Below are positions 27,861 through 41,230 of a stretch of DNA of 59,390 nt, piece by piece. Position 1 is the stretch's first letter. Each line of letters starts with the position of its first letter. Position numbers and translations under genes: made by a program. Below the pieces are notes generated by a model. That model was given only the letters and a program-made list of their open reading frames with translations. It ran no database searches and had not been told where the DNA came from. Source of the DNA: Chlorokybus atmophyticus (lineage: Eukaryota > Streptophyta > Chlorokybophyceae > Chlorokybales > Chlorokybaceae); assembly GCA_009103225.1 (NCBI GenBank), contig RHPI01000671.1, positions 43,709-103,098 on the forward strand, written 5' to 3'.

Positions 27861-29858
27861 TCATATGTCTGTCATTAAGTGCCGAACAAGCTTCTCCGGC
27901 GAGTTGACATGCGGATACGGCCTCACGTTCTCCTTGTGGAAGCCGTGAGAGATGGCGAACCTGTACCCTTCCGCGCGCCTCAGCATCAACTCCACACCTT
28001 CCACCATCGAGCAGAGCCCGTCAGCCTGCCACAGCACCCAAAGTTAGCGAGTTGACTATCGCAAGGAGATGAGACACTCAGACAGTCAACAACAGATTGC
28101 GCATTGTTTGCAAACTCGCGCGAAGTGCCTGCGTCTTGCAAAGGTATGGTACTTGCCTTGAGGGTGAAATCGCGCTCGGCAGCGGCATAGTGTTCCCGCA
28201 CGCTAGGCGGTGTCCAGTTGTGGTCGTGCGGTTTGGACGCTGGAGGAGAGGGTGACACATTGGCAGGGAGAAGCTCGCTTGCACTCGCCAGCCGCGCCTC
28301 GCACTCCGCTATCACTTTATCCCAGCTGCGCTCCTCCTCAACAAGCCTGTATAGCATTGTTTATTTTGACTGCGTGTGGCCTTCAATGTGATGTCAAAAC
28401 ACATAAATGATATGATGTATCGTCTTGCCTGTCACGAAGCTCGCGCAAATCCGACTTCTTTCGCTCCAGCTCAGGGTTACATTGCGCTGGCTCGCAGGAC
28501 TCTGCTGGCTTCACTGCCTGCTGCTGCTGCTGCTGCTGCTGTTGTTTGCTCAGCGCTTCAGCCTTGCGCTTCTTATCCGCCTGAAAACAATGTGATGTTT
28601 CGCGACCGCTGACTTGCGCACAACATAGGGCATAAGTCTCTGCTTGAGTTTCTTCAACATGCAGCAACGCGTGTGCATCTCACATAACAGTTCAGACTTC
28701 AAACCTTGGGTGCTGGAGTTTTAGCCAGCTGCTTCTTAGTCGTCAAGTCATCTATCTCTTGCATGAACCTCTGCAGCATATCCGCAGCTGCCACGTACAA
28801 CACGTGTCAAATACACTGTCCACGTCAGATTGATATCAACACCCACACCGAACGGTACCTGCGCTGGCAATTAAGGCATCCTCGTCGACAAACACACCCC
28901 GCACGGCCTGGATCTCCGCATTGCACACAAGCTTGCATAGCTGCGCAAGCCTGCATTGCACACATGTGTAACTTTCCATGTGATACTATCAGACTCACAC
29001 ACACGCGCGCACATACATACAATAATTGCTTCCTGCCTGCGTGATTCGGCCACGTCTTGTCCCGAAGGCAGGCTCTCGTGGAACTCGAAGCTCTGAGCGT
29101 CGTTGGCAGTCAACTTGTAGTACTCGAGAAAGGCAGGCATCTCTCTCGTTCTGCTGCTGCTGTGGTGCTGCTTGCGGGGACGGGAGCGGCCCTCTTGCGG
29201 CTGCAGACAAAGCATTGCAATGGTTTGTGAGACAGAAAAGTGTCATGATTACAAAGCACACTTGTGATAACACTGTTTGCCTGCCTTGTTATGTTATGGT
29301 GGTGATGATGTTGTGTGATGACTACAGCATGACTGCATACTGCATTCTGTGTGCTGGCAGGCAAAGGGTAGGTCACAATCTGCTTCTCTTCTTGGAACAA
29401 GACTCAAGCGAAGGGCGGCACACATAACACTAAAGACAAGGCAAGGGTTTTGAGCCGCACCTCATTGCCGCGCAGAGTGCCCGCCCAGTCTTTGGTGGTG
29501 GCGGACTTGCGCCGCTTGCGCCCTGTGCCAGACGTACACGTGCAAGTGAACGTGTGAATGAGAGTAAAAATGATCATGTGCGTGTCTCTTAAAACGTTTG
29601 GTGTGTTTACCATAATTCAGACAGACGGACGCAAGCGCAAGCGGCATGTGATTCAACTGCTGCTGCTGCCCTGTGCACAAGCAGTGCAGAGAGTCTCTTA
29701 CAGCAACCTACCACGTGCTGTTGGCAACGACCACCGTACATGCATGCTTGCACCAACCAGGACAAAAGGTAGGCAGCAAAATTGATCAACAGATAATCAA
29801 TTCATAGTCCAAGACTACGCACCGGGCCAGGCATACCTTGCGTGCCAGGCGTTCCCAT
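27861..29858 (-). CDS. Coiled-coil nuclear-type protein, possibly DSN1/Mis13-like
   Basis: Eight exons: 29837-29858, 29461-29522, 29037-29200, 28859-28950, 28705-28787, 28429-28580, 28157-28346 and 27861-28025. Total 930 nt, 309 aa, in frame. Order of parts: a basic N-terminus with RKRRKS (an Aurora-type RRxS site), a helical region (RLAQLCKLVCNAEI, ADMLQRFMQEIDDL), a Lys-rich linker with a Gln run (CAG repeats near 28513-28535), a coiled coil (ELERKKSDLRELRDRLVEEE, RSWDKVI), then a C-terminal helical domain. This order resembles kinetochore DSN1/Mis13 (basic motif, helical head, long coiled coil with a Trp), but the match is by general likeness only. Three of seven introns use GC donors (after 29037, 28429 and 28157). 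It is head to head with NDUFAF7. Confidence 0.75.
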
Positions 29859-30187
29859 GGCCAGGCGCCTGAAGGATTCCCCGCTTCGGCAAGCGGTGCC
29901 GGTTCTTTAACACTAACACAAAAACCCAACAGTCTTCTCCGCTTGAGCAGCAAGACTCTCCCCGCACCTACCAGCTGCCACGCGTCACGCGCTCGCCGCC
30001 GCCGCCGCCGCCGCCGGCTTAGAGCTGACTACAGAAGCCAACCGTTGAATCAGATTGAACTGTTTGAATCACGGTGAAATCCACACTAGTCTCGATGGCG
30101 AGTACTATCGGAGATATCTGCTCTGGCTAGGATATCTGTTCTGGCTTGCACTTGTGCGGGGCATTGGCGCTGTCACCAGCGTCGGAG
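29859..30187. promoter_or_regulatory. Shared upstream region of DSN1-like gene (-) and NDUFAF7 (+)
   Basis: 329 bp between divergent start codons. It contains a GCC-repeat run (29998-30015) and AACCGTTGAATC at 30041-30052. The same CCGTTGAAT word occurs at 50202-50210 in another divergent promoter. Promoter function is inferred. Confidence 0.5.
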
Positions 30188-32916
<2,729 letters not shown>

Positions 32917-34026
32917 GAGGTAGTGTTGTACAGCACATGTGGGTGGATGCGTGTGCGTTTTGTGATGTTGGTGCGAGGTGGTCGCTAGCTTATGTAGTGT
33001 AGTGGGGCTTTCTATGACGCAAATTGAACCAAGTGCCAAATGTGCTCTAGTCAACCAGACTTTGTGTCATTGTTGCAGCCCTGTAGACAATTAGTCCACT
33101 CGATAATTGGCATGCTTATAAAAGTAGGTGCCAAATGGAAGAACGCCGCCTCTGCTGGGTGTCATGCCTAATATAAACTCACTGCCTCCATGTTGAGAAA
33201 GGTATTTTGACAATGACACGAGCAAGCACAAATGCACGAGTCCCAATGGTGGTGCACACAGGGTCTACCAAAGTACAAAAGGAGTATGCTGCCCACTTCG
33301 GCAAGGTTCTGATTGTGGCGCTGCTTTGGCAGGTGGGGCGCTTGTCTTGTCTTGCTCTGACCCTCCTAGTTGGGCGTGCTGCTGTTGGGCCCCAGTAACA
33401 CGCCATTGTGGTTATTACCTTTGTTGTTCTTGCTGCCTGCTTGCTGCTACCAACGACTAACACTGCAAGTGGTGGTGGATAAGCAAATCCTACCGCTGTT
33501 GCTGCTAGTTGCACCTGTTGTATGTCCACACATGCGTCACATCAGTGTTATTGCATATGCAGCTGTGCCAGCATGCATGGTGTGCCGACAACCAAAATGA
33601 CATGCACAAACATAAACTCATCACTCATTATATACTACGCTCTAGTAATATGTCTGCCTTCTACGCTACTTCTAGCCTGTGTAGCACTGACCTTGAACCA
33701 TGTACTTGCTACAGACCCAGATTCATCCACAGAAGGCAGTGTTGCTGCCGCAAGCCAGGTGATGACTTCACATAATATCACAAGGCAAGGTTATGTGCTG
33801 CTACAATTGTTCATAAGCAGCTGTGCTGCGGTCCAGCAACCACAACTGCTCGAAGTGCGCAAGTCATGCACTCTATGCGCATCAGGCATGAGAGCGTGCT
33901 AAATCCAAACCCAACGCGTGCACTAATATGGCTGCGCAGTAACCCATGCATTTTGCACACATGTATGTTACAACTGTGGGCGCTCATACAGCATCTAATT
34001 GAGACACTGCACCACTTCACGCTCAG
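32917..34026. other. Convergent intergenic region
   Basis: Tail-to-tail gap of about 1.1 kb between NDUFAF7 and EFG1. Short frames on both strands have no splice or family support. Confidence 0.55.
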
Positions 34027-35877
34027 CTACCTTGCCTTCTTCTTGTGATGCTTTCGCTTGCGTTTGTGCTCTTGTGGCAACGAGTCCGACAACTTCCCTG
34101 CTCCCGTTCCATTCTGCAATGCTCTTGGCCGTGCTGTTTCCACAGGCTTGCGTATGCCTGCTTCCGGTGACGGTTGCACTGGCGCGTCGGGTTTGCTGGT
34201 TTGCAATGTTTGACTTTGGAGTTTACTTTCCCTAACCACAGCTTCATGCTTTCCCCTTGGCAATGCTTGTGGTGCCGCTCGCACTGGCGAGTTGGGTATG
34301 CTGCTTGTCAACTTGTGGTATTGGAGTTTAGCTGTCCTAAGCACAGTTTCATCCTTTCCCCTCTGTAGCTTCTGCCCTTTGCTATCATGGTTGGGTTTGC
34401 TGCTTTTCAGCTTGTGATTTTGGAAAAGATCTGTTCTGGTCCCAGCTTTGTACCTTTCCCTTGGCAGCTTCTGCGCTTTTCTGTCATGGTTGGTTGGGCT
34501 CGACAAGACGCCGTTCTTCTTACTTGATCGCGGCGCGCTTGTTGTTGGCATGTCGTCATCTGCACTTGGCTCCTCATCACCCGTGCCCATAAAGAAATCA
34601 TCCACGTCCTCTATGGCTTCAGCCACATCCTCGATATCCGGATCTGCGCACAGTTGCCACAGACTTTGAGCGGCAAATCTTGTCAAAGACAATACACTGA
34701 ACTCAGAGTGAAGGGACACTCACCAGCAGCTTTGCCCTCTGCAGCCTCGCGTGCGAGGTTGTCTTTGATGATCTGGCGAAGCTCTTGGCGACGGGCTTGA
34801 ACGATTGGATCATCCGCACCCACAAACAGCGAGACGTACTTCTCGGTCTTTGGAAAATGCTGAGATCGCAAATACGCCATCAGGTAACCGTTCCTTGACA
34901 AACATGCATCGATGGTATTTACACTCCATGTACACTGCATACATGTATACGACATTTCTGCTGTGCTATTGTACATAATGTAAGACACATTACCTGCAAA
35001 TATTGCAAGTCCGCTAGTAGAGACTCCAACTCTTGCTGCAGCTTTGCTGTATCATCATCTGAAGCAGGGCCTAAAGCGAGCTGCTTTTGCACCTGCTTAA
35101 TGCGCCTTTCCAACTTGCGGCGCTCTGCAAACAGATGCATAACACCACCTCAGCACAATGTATGTAGTGGAAACAAAATGTGTCATCAAGTGGCCATGTG
35201 TTGTAAGTTGTAGCCTAAGACAGCGTACCGAAGAACTTTACTCTGTGGTAGCGGATGGCCATCTTGCGTTCAAGCTCTGATCGTGCATGCGCTGCATGCT
35301 CCTTTTTCAGTTGCTCCAGCCGCGCTTCTGTAGCCTTGCGAGCTGCTGGAGGAAGATCATCCTGCCCCGCAACTATATCGTAAACTAGTGCGGCTTGTAT
35401 GGTACAATAACAGAGTGTTGCAAAGATTGACAGGGGTACGACTTGCTTTTAGAATACATAAACAGAAGTAGTCGAGCTGCTGTTACCGACTCATCAACCA
35501 TGCAGTGGTGCAGTACCTAGTCATTTCAACAACGACACCAGCAACGCATGCGCCAAGGAAGGTTGTTACCTTATGCAGCAATCGCTCGCATGATCGTATC
35601 TGGTTCTTCAACGACACTGGCTTCAAAGCTTTCTTTGCATTCTTCTTTATGCCACCCTGCAGCAGTAGGTGATGCTTTACGAGGGAAGCTGGTGTCATGT
35701 ACTTGCTAGAAACTAACCATATGGATTGTGTGTAGCTCTTAATCTGGTGTTGTAATCTCCTGCAATGCACATCCCCATGCCTCAACACCGCACCTTGGCT
35801 TGCAGCCTGCCGTCCTCGCCCTTCGGCTTCTCTCTCTTAGGGCCCCCGAGCAAATGTCTCCGAGCGGGCGGCGCCAT
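34027..35877 (-). CDS. EFG1: EFG1-type rRNA-processing protein
   Basis: Nucleolar factor for early 18S rRNA maturation in yeast. Six exons: 35794-35877, 35570-35656, 35229-35361, 34994-35124, 34724-34859 and 34027-34643. Total 1188 nt, 395 aa. The conserved core is clear: VSLKNQIRSCERLLHKDDLP, KMAIRYHRVKFFERRKLERR and HFPKTEKYVSLF. It is largely coiled coil. After the core comes an acidic stretch (DPDIEDVAEAIEDVDDFF), then a long basic tail of about three 33-36-residue repeats (QKLxRxK...RTxKLQxHKLxSSxPN), ending in KRKRKHHKKKAR, a nuclear or nucleolar signal. The tail makes it longer than the compact family members I know. It is head to head with UBP14. Confidence 0.93.
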
Positions 35878-36220
35878 GCTGTCGAGATGTATGCACCATG
35901 TAAGCCAAACAGCCCTACATAACAACCCAACCAGGCAGTAAACCACAGCTCCGTCCCCTCCCCTCCCCCTCCCCCTCCCCTTCCCCTCCGCCGCTACCGC
36001 CGCCAAACCCTAATTTGCCTGTCAATACAATGCACATTGCCAGCGGAAACATAAACGGACTGCGAGAGGCCTAACTGTGGACCCGTTTCTGTGCCGTCAA
36101 ACGTTCACCGTTAAACAGGCATCGGCAGCTAACAGTATAACAGCGGCGCTAATCCGCAGGACAAGGAGGAGGCGGCGTAGGCGCCAGCTACGCCTGTGTT
36201 GCTGAGGTGGTCAGTAGGTC
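35878..36220. promoter_or_regulatory. Shared upstream region of EFG1 (-) and UBP14 (+)
   Basis: 343 bp between divergent starts. It contains a CCCCTCC pyrimidine-rich block (35955-35990), AAACCCTAATTTGCC near 36004, and TTCACCGTTAAACAGG at 36105-36120. AAACCCTA resembles the telo-box common upstream of plant ribosome-biogenesis genes, which would suit EFG1. Function is inferred. Confidence 0.5.
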
Positions 36221-39200
36221 ATGGAGGAGCTAAGGGCGGCGCTGGGCCGGGTGAGGATACCCGTCGCCTCGAACAAGGTGTTCAAGGAGGAGTGCTGCCT
36301 GTCATTCGACACACCGGTAAGCACCAAGTTGGGGGCTGCAGCATTAATGCATTTAATCTCAGCTGTACTACAGCCTCGGTTACATGTGCGAATCGCAAAC
36401 CAAAATGCTGTTGAGCTATGCTGGGTTCACATGCCCCCAACCAAAATGATTGCTAGACAGACAGGCATGCATGCAGCATCATCATCAGCTTCAAGGAGGA
36501 GTGCTGCACGTAGTCTTCAACTTGGACACGCTGGTCAGCAGTACGGTTGGGCACCTTTATTGCAGCTGCAATGCAATAGGTCTCAGCTGTACCATCGCGT
36601 CAGTTACATATGTTGGAACGCATACCAGTGCCACATCACTGAGTTCACTGGCCCCCAACCAGAGTGGTTGCCAGCAACCATGCATGCAGCTTGTGCTAGT
36701 CTCACATGCCATTCAGTTCACACATGCGTGCTCATCATCGTGCTCACCATGCAAAACTGGCGCACTTCCGTGCTCGTGCTCGTGCTCGTCATTTTGTGCA
36801 CAATCAGGTGGTGAGCTGCACTTGTTGCGCTAAGTGGTTGACACCATGCATGTGGTATTCCCAACATGCATGTGAAGCGAAATCACTTCAAACTAGCAGT
36901 GAGTGCTCTCACACAAGCTATGCCAGTAGTACTCAGTCTCACGTTGCCATTCAGAAATCCGATGGCGGCCTGTTTATTGACCTCAACTCGTTTCTCGCGT
37001 TCGGCAAAGACTATGTTATGTACAACTTCAACAAGACCGGCAATCCAGTGTACTTCAACATAACGAGAACCCGCAAGCCTATTGAAGCCACCAATGATGA
37101 GGACCCACCACGCAAAAGGCCAACACTGCTTGCCATAGGTGAGAGTCACTGAGTGGTGTTACGTAATTTGTATTGTGACGCGTCAGCTTACATGTACATG
37201 TGGCGCACAGGCGTAGATGGCGGCTTTGAAGCAGGCCCGAAGGATGAGTTCGAAGACACGTATAAGATTGTTGTGCTGCCCAATTTTGTTGAACTGCCCT
37301 ATCCAAGCGTAGAGCTACCCGAAAAGGTGTGGTTGCATGCATGCACGCGCGCATGCACACGCACACGCACACGCATGCACACGCGCACGCGCACACATGC
37401 AATGTGGTGCTCTGCAGGTGCGCAGTGCACTACATCGCTGACTGCTGCATGTTGGTGTGCAGTTACTCACCCAGCTTACCCGATGCATGCTCGCAAGTCA
37501 ACGTGTGAAGTGAGTTGCACTGTGCTCACGTCAGTTGTTTTCGTTCGCAGGTTAGGCTAAGCGTAGATGGTATTCTGTCGGCGACGGGGGCCGAAAAGCG
37601 TGCCGCAGAAGCCGCATGGATAGCTGAGAAGCGGCAAGTCAGCAAGTTCGCACGCGATCTGCAGCAGCTTAGTTCAGGCGTCGTGGTTCCGGCCCGAGGC
37701 TGGAAGTGCCAGGTGTGCGGCATCGAGCAGAACCTTTGGCTTAACTTGACAGATGGTGCCATCCTCTGCGGGCGCCGCAACTGGGACGGCACTGGCGGCA
37801 ACAATCATGCCGTCGAGCATTACCAACGCACCAAGTACCCCCTGGCTGTTAAGCTTGGCACCATCACGGCAGACCTGCAATCCGCAGGTACCGTGACTAC
37901 GTCATGCACTGTATGCTTGTGTTCGGCGTCTTCTGGCCTGGCTTGAACAGCTTGGTGAGGTCAGTTCTGAACACTCCACTTGCTTGTAAAATTAGTCCAA
38001 AGGTGGCCATTGCCATGGTTTGTGCAGATGTGTACTCTTATGCGGAGGATGATGCCGTGGAAGACCCAAATCTGGACCAACATCTCGCACACTTTGGCAT
38101 TGACTTTTCCTCGCTGACAAAGGTGCATTTACAAGACTTGGCTGTGGTTTGCCTTTTAAGTCCTACCTGCCTTCCTTGTTTTCTTGACTGAGGTGCTGCA
38201 TTGCAGACAGAGCAAACTACAGCTGAGCTTGAGCTGGATCAGAACCTCAGCTTTGACTTCAGTAGGATACAGGAGTCCGGGAAGACGCTGCAACCAGTGT
38301 TCGGCCCCGGTTACACGGGCCTTGTCAATCTTGGAAACAGGTACACTACTACCCCGGACATGCTTGTTCAGTGTGGGGAGTTCGTTCAACTCACGCTGAA
38401 CTTTGATTCGCAGCTGCTATATGGCATCTGTTGTGCAAGCGGCGTTCAGCATCAAAGAGTTCCAAGACAGGTTGGTCACTAAACTCGCATTGGCGTAACA
38501 CATTGCTGTCACTGTATGCACACATTGTAGTAGTAAGGTCTGACCTTGCGTTGCTGCTGTTTTTCAGATATTGCAGGAGTGCAAGTCTAAGTGACGCTTA
38601 CCAGACAAGTCCGGCTGACCCTACCGTGGATATATACATGCAGTTGTAAGTGGCTTAAGTTCTCAAGTTGATAATGGCAAGCGCAGCTTAAATCGTGCTT
38701 CTATCGCCTTTGGCAAGAGGTTGAGCGCACAGCTGATCAGATTGCATATTGCAGGGTAAAGCTCGCCCATGGTCTGCTTGATGGCAAGTATTCAAAGCCT
38801 CCTGAGGTAAACCTCCCTACCTTTCGTGACAGTTTAAGCTACGCAATTTACAATGCTGTGCAGTATGTTGCGACTGCAGTTACATTGCTTGTTAGGTTGC
38901 AATAGCTGCTCATGCAACACCGTAACACTGCTCCTTGATATGCAACATTGCTTGTGCCCTGCTGAGCCAAGCCTGTTAGCACATGTGGCATTGAAGACTT
39001 TTGGCGACTGACAATGACTTGTACCAGCCTTCCGGACGAGAAGCACCTGAAGACACAGCAGCGCGGGTATGGAGTTGGTTGTGTTGACATTCAGTATTTA
39101 CCTTATTGCATATTTCTCCAAGAAAAGTCTCACTGTCATGCATGCGCTATGAGCCGGTCCATGCAAGTGCCTTCTGTTGTTCATTACCGCTCTTGCTTCT

Positions 39201-41230
39201 GTGTCAACCCTGACTGCAATGCCTTTGCTTTCAGGGTCAAGAAGGCATAGCGCCTCGCATGTTCAAGTCCGTTGTGGGTGCAGGCCATCCAGAGTTCTCT
39301 AGCAGTAGACAGCAGGTGCTGCGACTCTGTCCATCTTTTGTCTTAAGCTCTCACATGCATTTCACCATGCTACATTGATAACGTGATAGTAATCTGTATG
39401 TTTGTACAGGACGCTTTGGAGTTCTTTCAGCACCTATTGGAACTCCTGCACCGGAACAACCATGGGCGTGGGGTTTCCGATGGACCTGAGACACTGTTTT
39501 CGTTGAAGTTTGAGGACCGCGTGCAGTGTCAAGCCTCTGGCAAAGTCCGCTACACTACACGCGCGGATAACACGTTCTCGGTGTCAATCCCACTGGAAGC
39601 TGCTGTTAACAAAGGTGTGCCCCTGCTTCTTGTGTGCCTTGGGTTGGCGTGTGAGCTTTGTGTTCATGCACGCTCTGTTGCTAGAGGAGATGGCATTGTA
39701 CGAGATCAAGAAGAAAGCAGCAGATGAAGTTGGACAGAAGCTCGCACCAGAAGAACTCGTGAGGCCGCGTGTTCCGCTTTCTGCCTGCCTTGAGGTGCTT
39801 GCGATTGCAATAAGCAATTGATCAATTGCATACGGCAGGCATCTGCAGCAAACGTTCTCAGTGCCCGGTTCACAAACAAGCAAATACATATGCCTGCATA
39901 CATACAGATTAACAGAGTGACACATGCAGGCATCAGCAGCTCCGGAGTTGGTCGAGGACTTCTACAGCACGGCTGTCAAGGGCAAGACAACAGCGGTGAA
40001 GACAACGCGGCTGGCTACCTTCCCGGACTATCTGATGCTGCACTTGCGCAAGTTCCGGCTGGACAAAGGCTGGGTGCCCACCAAGCTGGACGTGTTTGTG
40101 GATGTCCCGGATGAGATAGACCTCAGCCCACTGCGCGGGCGGGGGTTGCAACCGGGCGAAGAGCTTCTACCAGAAGAAACAGGTAAGCAATGCACTGGCA
40201 TATTGGCCCATGGCTGAGCTACTTCATGGGTGGTTGGTGGTCCGTGGTTATCCCTGGCGTGGCATGAGACAACATACATAATGTTTGCTCCCGTGTTGCA
40301 ATATGCAGAAGCGCTAGTACACGTAACTTTGGATATCCCTGGTGATGCATTGATATTGTTCTTTTCTCTTGTTTGATTGTGCAGAGCCTTCAGCACGTGA
40401 TGCGGGCCCCCAAGCGGATGAATCGATTGTGTCTCAGTTGATGGACATGGGCTTCCCTCAGCTACGCGCGCAGAAGGCGGCCATCAGCACGGGTAATGCT
40501 GGTGCCGAGGAGGCGATGAACTGGTTGCTGGCGCACATGGAGGACGCGGACATCGATGAACCGCTGCAGACGAGTGGCGGCAACTCTGCTGCGGATGTCA
40601 CTGTCGACGAAGAAGGCGTGTCCACGCTCTGCGCGATGGGCTTTGAGCGCCGGCACGCTGTCAAAGCTTTGCAGGTGCACTGTGCACATGGTTCAACAAG
40701 CATGGGTATCGCTGCCCAGCAGCGTTTTATAGTTCAGTCTTGTTTGTAACATAAGTGCTATTATGACTTGGCTTCCTGACTGACCAAGTGTCTCCTGTGT
40801 TAGGCTACCGGCAACAACCTTGAGCGCGCTGCGGACTGGATATTCAGTCATGCATCTGATTTGGACGCGATGGATGTTGACGCAAATGGTGCTGCTTTAC
40901 CTCAGGCTGATGACGCTGGTATAGTGCGCGACGGTGCTGGAAGTAAGCGCAAAATGCTAGAGCAATACCGATGCATGTTGTGCCAAACGGATTGTGGCTG
41001 CACCACTTGCAGTTTGCTCAACAAGTTGTTGCTCATCGTGTTGATGCGCAGAGTATCGGCTGATGGGCTTCATCAGCCACATGGGCAGCTCCACGCACGC
41101 CGGGCACTACGTGTACCATGCGTTGCGCGACGGCCGCTGGGTGCTCTTCAATGACAACAAGGTGGCCGTCTCCGAAGACCCGCCCAAGGACCTGGGCTAC
41201 CTGTACCTATTCCAGCGCATTGCATCGTGA
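36221..41230 (+). CDS. UBP14: Ubiquitin-specific protease UBP14/USP5 (isopeptidase T)
   Basis: Disassembles free polyubiquitin chains. Seventeen exons: 36221-36316, 36955-37138, 37211-37326, 37551-37887, 38028-38122, 38207-38340, 38414-38470, 38568-38645, 38755-38806, 39028-39066, 39235-39315, 39410-39614, 39685-39794, 39930-40182, 40385-40674, 40804-40942 and 41052-41230. Total 2445 nt, 814 aa, close to plant UBP14 (about 797). Domains: variant N-terminal UBP (1-110), ZnF-UBP with C185, C188, C205 and H218 and the chain-end-binding CGRR, catalytic C322 in GNSCYMASVVQA, two UBA domains (about 626-665 and 688-728) inserted in the catalytic fold, and the His box GSSTHAGHYVYH (H774) with LFNDNKV. 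Intron 1 carries a decayed copy of the end of exon 1. Confidence 0.96.
36281..36672 (+). repeat. Tandem duplication of UBP14 exon 1 end and intron start
   Basis: TTCAAGGAGGAGTGCTGC occurs at 36281-36298 (exon 1) and again at 36490-36507 (intron 1). Downstream the two copies stay similar: both have TCTCAGCTGTAC, a GTTACAT word, and GCCCCCAACCA followed by TTGC. The unit is about 209 bp. The second copy lacks the donor site and is not used in my model. Confidence 0.75.
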
